NCBI GenBank assembly: GCA_013397695.1
Contig: VYZI01000256.1
Location: forward strand, 779,687-843,686
Direction of reading: 5' to 3'
Source of the DNA: Centropus unirufus
Taxonomy: Eukaryota; Chordata; Aves; Cuculiformes; Centropidae
DNA length: 64,000 nt
Every line of letters begins with the position of its first letter. Within the stretch, counting starts at the first letter, position 1. Positions 57,201 to 64,000 of this stretch are shown here, in pieces. Position numbers and translations under genes: made by a program. The notes under the pieces were generated by a model. The model was not told the origin of the DNA. It saw nothing but the letters and a program-made list of their open reading frames with translations, and made no database searches.

Positions 57201-60200
57201 TTCTGCATCATCCTCCAGCTCCAAAAGCAAGTTAGGAAAACAAACTGGTGGCCAACTGCAAGCGCAGAGCCATCTATAAACACTACGTACCTTGGCTGCC
57301 ACCTATGCCTTCAAAGGACCAGATCCCACTGTGTCCCACTGGAGCAGCTAAGTTGCTCCCAATAACAGATGGAGTAGAAGTTCCAGTTTGTCGAATACGT
57401 GCAGACCGTTCAGTGCCAATCGGAACAGGAACTTTTCTGTCCTGAGAAACGTTGCTGGGTTTTTCTGATCCCAAGGACACTGCTGAAGGGGTGGGAGATG
57501 GGGCTCTTACTCCAGAAGACACCGACTGAGCAGGAGATTCTGCAAGGAGCGCAATGTGAGCACTTAGGAATGGCAGCCCCGTCCTCTCCAGTCACCACAA
57601 ACCCACCCTTTCATGCCCAGCCGCACGTCAAACCGGTGAAATGGAGTTTTTTGATGGCAAAGTAGCACAGCAAACACTTGAGTATCATCTTAACTTGATC
57701 ATCTTATCTTGAAAGTTGCACTTTCAGATCAGACACGTTCACCATCGATTTAGGCCCTTACATCAAATGATTATCGTGCCTTGTCATCCCAGCTACTGGC
57801 CACGCACAACAACCTACAGCAACCGGCAGTTCAAAATATGAATTAAGCATTCTCACACCAGAAAAAGAGAAGTTTGGGATTGTACCCCAAAGCACAGCTG
57901 AAATAAACCCATGGTGGGGTGGGGTTGGCTTGCTTTCTTGGTTTCGTCTTGGAGCAAGGGTCTTTTTTTGTTCTTTTGGTTTTAGATCCTGATTTGTCGC
58001 AGGAATTTGATTTTAACCAGTAAAAGAGTAATTTGTTCCCTGCATATGCCAACACTGGATGGTTTATTAGCATTCTCTCCAAAACATCCCACTGCAGAGC
58101 AAAACTGCAGGGGCCAGCGGTGCAGGAGGACACCAGGAGGGTTGCTGTAAGGGTACAGCAGCTTAACTCATTTCCCACCAAGCAGAACTCACCATTTGAT
58201 GCTGATGAACATGGAGGCAACAAACTGAGTGGGGAAAAATGCTGTCTGTTAAAGTTAGCAGCAGCAGGTGCTCCACCAAGAGGAGTCCCAGGCGCATAGA
58301 TCTGGCCTCCCGAAAGGGTCGAGGCAAAGTTACCCAGGTGCGTAGAGGAAGGTGTTACAGGAGCATAGGGTGAATCCATGCTGACAATACCTGTGAGAGG
58401 AACAGACACAAGTGTAACTGAGCATTTTATTAACCTGTAATTTAAGTTTTCTATGTTTAGAGAGTGTGATTTTGTACCAAGAGTATAAATAATACTCAAG
58501 ATTTGAATGCTTTCTCCATTCCTCTTTTGACAGCGATGTCTCAACACACCATGGTCAGCACTGAAGTTTTTTTTCCCAATCCAGGGATTTAAATTCTATA
58601 AGAAAATGATATTTTATTAAGACCAAGTGGTACCAATTAGTCAAGCTATTCAAAATTCAGGAATTACCACTCCTCTAAATATTCTCCTCAATGAAGGGAA
58701 AACAACACCTTAGGATTTTAAGTTTCAAAACTTATTCCATATGCTTGTTACCACTCCAGTGCCACGGTGCTCATACCCTTTTCCTGCTCAAAAAACATGT
58801 GACAAGAGATTGAAATTTAAGAGTTTTAGCAGAAAAAAAAAGCCACTTATTCCCCAGTGAGAGGCAGACCAACAAAGTGGAGCAAGATCAGGCCTCTCAT
58901 TCTGGTCAAACTCCTCAGGCGCTCAGAAGCTAACTCTACTCTGAACCACCACACTCCCTGACCCTATGGCCACCTCCAGGTCAATCCCAAAGGGGAACCT
59001 GCTGAGGTACCAGGTCTCCAGGAGCTGACAGTGACAAGCAGCATTGAGGTGCCCAAGTCACAAAGCTACAGAATATTTAAAATTGATCACATTCCCAGGG
59101 AGCGCCCAAGAGGTGCTGCACTACCACGGTGTTCACAAAACATGAGAAAACCCAGCTGCTGTTCCTCTTGATTGGTGAACAAAGTTAGATGAACAGCCTG
59201 CAGGTCCTAGCAGAGCTGGCACAGATGGTACAAATGGTGTGTACTCTCTGGAAGCTACAGAACAAGTTCTGTGATGCCCTGTGGCCTCCGTGCTAAACAG
59301 CTCACTACAAAACTCAAAGTCAGTGAAATTCAGCTTTTTGATTGAATTTCTTAGTTAAGAAACACCCCCCCTCTGTTTCAAGCTCACAATAAAGCACAGA
59401 TTCTGTTGTCATCCTAACACTCAGGATGCTGCAGATATTTCTGCTGTCATAAGGCAAGAAGCAAGTCATGACAAACTGGAAAAGTTACGAGCTGGTGCTA
59501 GGGGAGGGAGGCAAAAACCACAGCGAGGTGTTTTATTATTTGGGCTATCGCAAAGAGTGGACTGGAACAGCAAAAAGACTGGCTTCACTCGCCTTCTAGC
59601 AAGTTGCAAAACAGTCACAGAATCATGGAATGGTCTGGGTGGGAAGGAACCTCAACGCCCATCCAGTTCCACCCCCTGCCATGGGCAGGGACACCTCCCA
59701 CTGCATCAGGGGGCTCCAAGTCCCATCCAACCTGGCCTTGAACACCTCCAGGGATGGGGCAGCCATGGCTTCTCTGGGGAACCTGGGCCAGGGCCTCCCC
59801 ACCCTCACATGAAAACATTTCTTCCTAAGATCTCATCTCAGTCTCCCCTCTTTAAGCTTCAGACCTTTCCCCTCATCCTACCCCTGCACTCCCTGATTCA
59901 GAGCCCCTCCCTAGCTTTCCTGGAGCCCCTTTCAGTAGTGGAAGCTGCTCTAAAGTCTCCTCAGAGCCTTCTCTTCTCCAAGCTGAACAACCTCAACTCT
60001 CCCAGCCTGTCCTCAGGCAACCTCAGGTTGAGCAACCTCAACAGGGGTTGCTCCAGTCCTCCGAGCACCTTCGTGCCCCTGAGTTACTCAATTAAGAGAC
60101 AAACTCAACTACAATTACAGGATCAGCAAAATCTACATTACCACACCCTTTCATGTACTACAAATGACCACAAAAGCTAAGGCAGAAGGCATTGTGTGTT

Positions 60201-63200
60201 CAAAACAAAGCCCCATAGCAATCACTAGCTCAGTGTATTATGAAGGTGTGAAGGCCAACCAGAGACTCACCTGAGGGACTTGGAGCTGGCCTTTGTAATG
60301 GTGGCCTAAAACCTGGGGCTTTGGAAGTGTCAGATTGATGCAAAGGATCTGAATTTGGCAAGAATGAAGACTTTCCCGACAGCATGGATTCCGGAGTTGT
60401 CTGAGATGAGACGACGGAACCACCCCAGAAGGCGTGAGCAGATGTGGGGCTGTTCTCAAACAACGTACTGAAGGGCCCAAAAGGTAAAGTCGCACTGAAA
60501 TTATTGCCCATGGGCTTGTTTGCTGGGTGGGCTGAACTCTGAGAAGCACTTGGTGTACTTAAGGTAGATGGAAGCTGCGCCGATGAAGGAACACTGTGTG
60601 GCCTTTTGATGTGGTTCACGTTGAGGACTGCGACGGGAGAGTTTTGCACAGGAGCTGGGTTCTTGTGGACGCTGCCAGCTCCGTGGACAGGTGGTCTAAC
60701 GGCCGGGACTTCCATCTTTGCTGCAGGCTGAGAAGACCCCATCGATGCCTGCGACATGGGATAGGTCATTGGGGCGCTTGCTGGACCTGCTGCAGGAGTG
60801 GATGAGCTCGTCGCTGCTAAATTTGGAGGCACAACCATTCGAGGATCTGGTGCAGGAACCTGAGGTTGCTGAAGAGGGGGTCTTGTCTCCTGCAGAGGAG
60901 CTCCCGGAGGCTGCTGATGAGCAGGGTGCAAGGATGAGCTGCCAGTACCAGAACTGGGCTGCCGGCTGCTGGCCGAGCTGCTCGTTTCCACTGCTGGTGG
61001 ACTACCTGCTTCTGGATCAGATGAAGGCGCACCCTTGCTGGGAGAAGTCGCCGCACAGTCGGAAGGGCTGCTTCTGGACACACCTGCTGGCTGCACAGGA
61101 GGAGAAGGAGATGACGGGGAGGATGCAGGGTAGTGTTCTTTGGCAGTAGGAATCGGGTACGTGGCGCTCGTCGGTGCTGTGCTTGTGTTACTCGCCGTGG
61201 TCGTCACCGTGGTTGTTGTGGCATTTGATGTCTTCACGACGGTGACGAAAAGCTGTCTTCTGACTGAAGGTGAGCTTGGACTGCCATTCGCAGAAGAACC
61301 AGGCACGGTAGAAGCCACTGAGCTTGTTGTAGCTGTTGGACTGGTTGTCAAAGAGCTTGCTGAATTCACCTGAGAACCGCTGCTGTTCTGGCTGCTGTGG
61401 CGAGGCACCATGTGAGGTTTCGGTGAGTTGGTAGCTCTTGCAGGGCTCAACGGCCTAACAGGAAACGGACCCCACGTGGACTGAGCTGGTGGGAAGGTGC
61501 CTCCAAAGTGTGTCATGGGCAACCGAGGTGGACGGATCTGCTGGAAAGTCTGAGCAGCAAGTAAAGCATGTGCAAACTGTGGAGGAGGATATGCTAATGG
61601 AAGAGACACTTGGAACCCAGGCCGCACATTATTCACTGGATTCTTTATGGTTTTGTGAGTGGATGCTGAAGAAATTGCAGGCACAGAGAGCGCGGAGGCA
61701 GTCTGAGACGTTGACGAAGCAGCTACGGTGGTCACTTTGATGCCCACGAGGGAGCTGTTAGCAGCTGTAGTGGCAGCAGGTGCTGACGACCCAATCTTGG
61801 AGTTTGTGGCCGTGCTTTTCAAACGGTTCTTTGGAATCAGTTCATCTATTTCCTTATCTGGATCCTTAATGAGAGCATTGATCAACTGTGTAGCCTGTCT
61901 GGTGGATTCTGTGCCACCCCTATAAAAGGCAGGAAGGGAAAAAGCAAAGTGCTGCATTTACCTTCATCATTGCCAAGAACCTCCAACCCATGACTCGGCC
62001 TCTTTCATCATGCTAACACGGACAGAAATAGCTCTCTAACTGCAGACTGAGCTTGGCTATGCTCTTGCTGCTGACAATTATTTAAGCAGCTCACGTTGAA
62101 AACACTAAGTCTGAAAACACAAAGTCTCCAAACACCCGAATGGTTAAAACGCTCACCTCCCTATATACAGGCACTTGGCCACAACTAAACACAGGATCCT
62201 GATGTTTATGCTCCCCCTATCTCACAAGGTGTCTTCTGTAAAATGGCCATGGTACCAGTGGGATTTGGCAGTTTTCTTGGGTTTCCCACCCCACTTGTCT
62301 CCCCTGCCTCAAGGAACTGTCTCAAAGTGACGTTTCGATAGACATTTCCATTTTTCAATACAAAGATGTATTCGCCAATGAAAAACCTCAAAGGAACATG
62401 AATACCCTCACAGGACGAGGCAAATCGAGCATCCTACTTACCTTATTGTTATTATCCTGTCTCCAGTCTTGTCCTTCTGTTTGTCAATGTCTATGTGGGC
62501 TCCTGTGCACTCACGGATTGCATTGATGTTACATCCTCCTCTGCCAATGACTCTGGAAATCACAGTTGATGGAACAGAAACCTTTTTGGACCTGGACAAA
62601 AAAAGAAACAATATTCTTTCAAGCAGGCAGGCTGGTCAAAACAACGTTATAACCCATGACTCAGTAGTTTTGTGATACCGCTCAGGCCCACTAAGAGGAT
62701 CAGTCAGCAATCCTAGAGAGCACCACACCAGACAAAAACTTCTGAAGGAGGACATCAACAAGATGAGTTAGGGGAATGTTGTGCTTACCTTCTCACAACT
62801 TCCTTCCATCCTTCTTCCCTCTTCTGACCACGTTTAGGACTAGCAATGGTTAGCTTTCCGTTTGGAGAAGAAAGGGGGGAAGGAGCAGACTTTGTGCAAG
62901 TAGACAAGGAATTACTTGTCACTTCACTGATGACTTCAGACAACCTTTAAAAGGAATTAAATGCTGTCATTAGGCAGTGGAAAAAAAAGGCAGAACGATG
63001 AATTCCACCCATCCTCCAAGCCCCCTCAGCCCATTTTTCTCTCTTGGCATGAATGCACTATATTATAAGAAACTGCTTGAGTTGGGATGCTTACACCTCA
63101 AGACATCCCAACACGTCTCTAATCCCAGATCTGCAGCAATGGTTCTTGGTCAGAACCCATTGCTAAGCTCAAGTTCCTGCTGCACCAATGCTTACTCCTA

Positions 63201-63773
63201 CGCCTGCAGCAAGGACACACCACCTCGCCCACTTCCTAACAACTCCACGCAGACAAGGGCCCTATGCATTAAAGCACAGGGCAACCACCACCCCGATTGT
63301 GGCAAGCACAGTCACAGCAACTTACTTTAGCGATGACTTGCCAGGAACTGCCTTCCTCTCATCCTTCGGGCAAGTGACAAGAACCGAGGGCTGCTTTTTG
63401 TTGCTCTGCGTGTTGGTAACGGCTGTGGAAGAATGATTGTCACTCTTGTGGCTGCTGTTGCTATTGCTGCTTTCGTCGCTACAGCTGGAGATCCTCATGT
63501 TGTCGCTGTCGCCGCTTTCACTGGTGCTGCTGCTTTTGGACTCACCATTCACTTTCTCTGGTTGGCTATAGGAAATTGGGAGCTGATCATCAAATATAAT
63601 CTGCACGTTGTCAGGGCCGACTTTGTTTTTTCTGTTTTTCCTTTTGGAGCTCGTTGTGGTGATGGTGTTATTCCTCTTGCCATGGGAGCCCGCTAATGTG
63701 GTCCAGGTTGCAGATATACCTATGGTGGTTGTAGTGGTCGCACTGGGAGGCTCCATAGGGACCTCTGGTTCAT
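54235..63773 (-). CDS. ANKRD17: ANKRD17, C-terminal part (nine coding exons, 5' part outside window)
   Basis: Ankyrin repeat domain 17 (MASK2/GTAR) is a very large ankyrin-repeat and KH-domain scaffold, reported in the literature to bind cyclin E/CDK2 and innate-immune sensors. Nine minus-strand exons join in one frame: 63773-63326, 62944-62789, 62591-62442, 61919-60271, 58390-58193, 57539-57291, 56649-56474, 56137-55973 and 54294-54235 (TGA at 54237-54235). All junctions are GT-AG and the phases agree, giving 1083 codons counting the split first codon. Order in the protein: a Ser/Thr-rich basic region, a KH domain with the GRGG loop, then a long Pro/Ser/Thr-rich low-complexity tail ending HMNQLG. 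I chose ANKRD17 over its paralogue ANKHD1 from remembered similarity of the tail (for example PGFRPPLQRPAPSPSG and IWSFEGIGG) and from the COX18 neighbour. The ankyrin repeats and start codon lie beyond position 64000. Confidence 0.95.
54424..54510 (-). mobile_element. Old CR1-like fragment in the last ANKRD17 intron
   Basis: The plus strand reads ATGGAATCACTACTGAATCG then TTGGTTGGAAAATACCTTTG and AGATCAAATTGAACCAC, like the reverse-complement 3' end of an older CR1 subfamily. Diverged. Confidence 0.55.
55973..56137 (-). CDS. ANKRD17: ANKRD17 penultimate coding exon
   Basis: 165-bp, 55-codon exon in phase 0 at both ends, encoding GMPFSVYGNAMIPPVAPIAD, then GTGGPIFNGPHAADPSWNSL and IKMVSNSTENNGPQT. 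The acceptor is CCCCGCAG; the donor is CAGACG before GTAATT. Reading through the donor gives a short hydrophobic run unlike the protein, which supports the splice position. Confidence 0.93.
56474..56649 (-). CDS. ANKRD17: ANKRD17 exon: Met/Gly/His-rich tail segment
   Basis: 176-bp exon encoding DKVDWCHSGMGSHMIHRPMS, then DPGVFSHQAMERDSTGIVTP and SGTFHQPVPAGYMDFPKVG. The acceptor is TGCCATTAG and the donor GTCGGG before GTAATG. It ends in phase 0; the next exon supplies GMPFSVYGN. Confidence 0.93.
57291..57539 (-). CDS. ANKRD17: ANKRD17 exon: basic Pro/Ser tail segment
   Basis: 249-bp exon encoding ESPAQSVSSGVRAPSPTPSA, then SEKPSNVSQDRKVPVPIGTE and RSARIRQTG, ending in GHSGIWSFEGIGGSQ. The acceptor is CTCCTTGCAG and the donor CAGCCAAG before GTACGT. 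Both boundary phases match the neighbouring exons. Confidence 0.93.
58193..58390 (-). CDS. ANKRD17: ANKRD17 exon: Gly/Pro/Ala-rich tail segment
   Basis: 198-bp exon encoding IVSMDSPYAPVTPSSTHLGN, a Gly/Pro-rich stretch, then AAANFNRQHFSPLSLLPPCS and SASN. The acceptor is CCTCTCACAG and the donor CAAATG before GTGAGT. The surrounding open frame (57843-58547) is longer only because flanking intron sequence happens to stay open. Confidence 0.93.
59612..60078 (-). mobile_element. CR1 LINE in an ANKRD17 intron
   Basis: Reverse-complement CR1: AGAATCATGGAATGGTCTGG, CCATCCAGTTCCACCCCCTG, CTCACATGAAAACATTTCTT, CTGAACAACCTCAACTCTCC. Minus-oriented, sense with ANKRD17. The 207-codon open frame 59557-60180 on the plus strand is an antisense reading of it. 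Confidence 0.94.
60271..61919 (-). CDS. ANKRD17: ANKRD17 large exon: end of KH domain and Pro/Ser/Thr-rich tail
   Basis: 1,649-bp exon, the longest in the window. It starts at GGTESTRQATQLINALIKDP (end of the KH domain) and runs into low-complexity sequence rich in Ser, Pro, Thr and Ala. The conserved-looking core includes PPQFAHALLAAQTFQQIRPP, PLSPARATNSPKPHMVPRHS and FSTLFENSPTSAHAFWGGSV. Many S/T-P sites suit the reported CDK regulation of this protein (inference). The acceptor is CTTTTATAG and the donor CCCTCAG before GTGAGT. Reading past the donor adds only GESLVGLHTFIIH and a stop, so the end of the open frame is intronic. Confidence 0.95.
62442..62591 (-). CDS. ANKRD17: ANKRD17 exon: KH RNA-binding domain core
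   Basis: 150-bp exon carrying the KH type-I core: SKKVSVPSTVISRVIGRGG followed by CNINAIRECTGAHIDIDKQK and a DKTGDRIITIR strand. The GRGG sequence is the GxxG loop that contacts single-stranded nucleic acid in KH domains. The acceptor is TTTGTCCAG and the donor ATAAG before GTAAGT. The last two bases join G of the next exon to make Arg, continuing directly into GGTESTRQATQLINALI, the last helix of the KH fold. Confidence 0.95.
62789..62944 (-). CDS. ANKRD17: ANKRD17 exon: linker leading into the KH domain
   Basis: 156-bp exon encoding LSEVISEVTSNSLSTCTKS, then SPNGKLTIASPKRGQKREEG and WKEVVRR. The acceptor is TTTTAAAG before GTTGTC; the donor is GAGAAG before GTAAGC. Phase 2 at both ends keeps the frame with the flanking exons. 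It is too broken by introns to appear as a long open frame, and was found by reading splice sites. Confidence 0.92.
63326..63773 (-). CDS. ANKRD17: ANKRD17 exon: Ser/Thr-rich basic region before the KH domain
   Basis: 448-bp exon. The acceptor reads TCCATCAG before ATGAACCAG; the donor is CTAAA followed by GTAAGT. It begins with two bases of a split Asp codon and ends with two bases of a Lys codon completed by the next exon. The product contains EPPSATTTTTIGISATWTTL, a lysine/arginine cluster SKRKNRKNK that could act as a nuclear localisation signal (inference), and an acidic/serine-rich run SGDSDNMRISSCSDESSNSN. No further exon is visible between 63774 and 64000. Confidence 0.93.
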
Positions 63774-64000
63774 CTGATGGAAGAGTACAGAAAACAGGGG
63801 TTAGCTGACCTGAGCAAGCTTGCCAGGACATCTGTAAAGCTACTGTACAGGTCATACAGTGGAGCCACTGGCCTCGTTTATGCTAATGAGTATGGGTGGC
63901 ATTTGTTTCCTGGAACAAATACAGAAGCCATTTAACAGATGTGAAATGGAATTCCAGCATGGAAAGAGAAACACAAGCAATCAGGGGAGACTACGAAAGA

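Noticed and set aside
57843..58547. 234-codon minus-strand frame as an exon
   Set aside because: Only 58193-58390 is coding; splice sites and phase define the exon and the rest is open intron.
59557..60180. 207-codon plus-strand frame
   Set aside because: It is the antisense reading of a CR1 element in an ANKRD17 intron.
60718..61149. 143-codon plus-strand frame, and others opposite the large ANKRD17 exon
   Set aside because: Shadows of the low-complexity coding exon on the other strand.
1..64000. CRISPR arrays, operons, phage or retroviral genes, tRNA or rRNA genes
   Set aside because: None visible: no regularly spaced repeats, no clustered prokaryote-type genes, no gag/pol-like frames and no tRNA-like internal promoter boxes found by eye.

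Overview
This is nuclear DNA from a vertebrate, almost certainly a bird. It holds split genes with GT-AG introns, long gene-poor stretches, a CpG-rich promoter, and many 5'-truncated CR1 LINE copies of the avian type, several ending in the TCTATGAT-like CR1 3' terminus. I cannot name the species. Two assembly gaps are present: a single N at 21219 and 232 Ns at 51319-51550.

Two genes can be supported, both on the minus strand and in tandem. At the right edge (54235-63773) are the last nine coding exons of ANKRD17. They encode about 1083 C-terminal residues, including the KH RNA-binding domain; the ankyrin repeats lie beyond the window. About 2.5 kb downstream is COX18 (45199-51718), the mitochondrial inner-membrane insertase of the Oxa1/YidC family needed for cytochrome c oxidase assembly. 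It has six exons; exon 1 is interrupted by the 232-base gap inside a CpG island. The order ANKRD17-COX18 on one strand matches the conserved amniote arrangement, in which ADAMTS3 would be expected further left; no ADAMTS3 exon is seen here.

The left 45 kb (1 to about 44.9 kb) appears gene-free. It holds CR1 fragments, mostly plus-oriented, a few short tandem or inverted repeats, and two notable duplications. The first is a 1,943-bp segment present twice (19276-21218 and 21220-23162), with one visible difference and exactly one N between the copies; this looks like an unmerged contig overlap. The second is a CR1 copy plus about 295 bp of non-CR1 3' flank, found twice 4.6 kb apart (about 11395-11998 and 16050-16643).

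The two genes are unrelated in function: ANKRD17 is a nuclear/cytoplasmic scaffold and RNA-binding protein, COX18 a mitochondrial biogenesis factor. Their adjacency is a matter of synteny, not pathway. I found no sign of an undescribed multi-gene system. The most useful observations concern duplications, CR1 rearrangement and COX18 gene structure.
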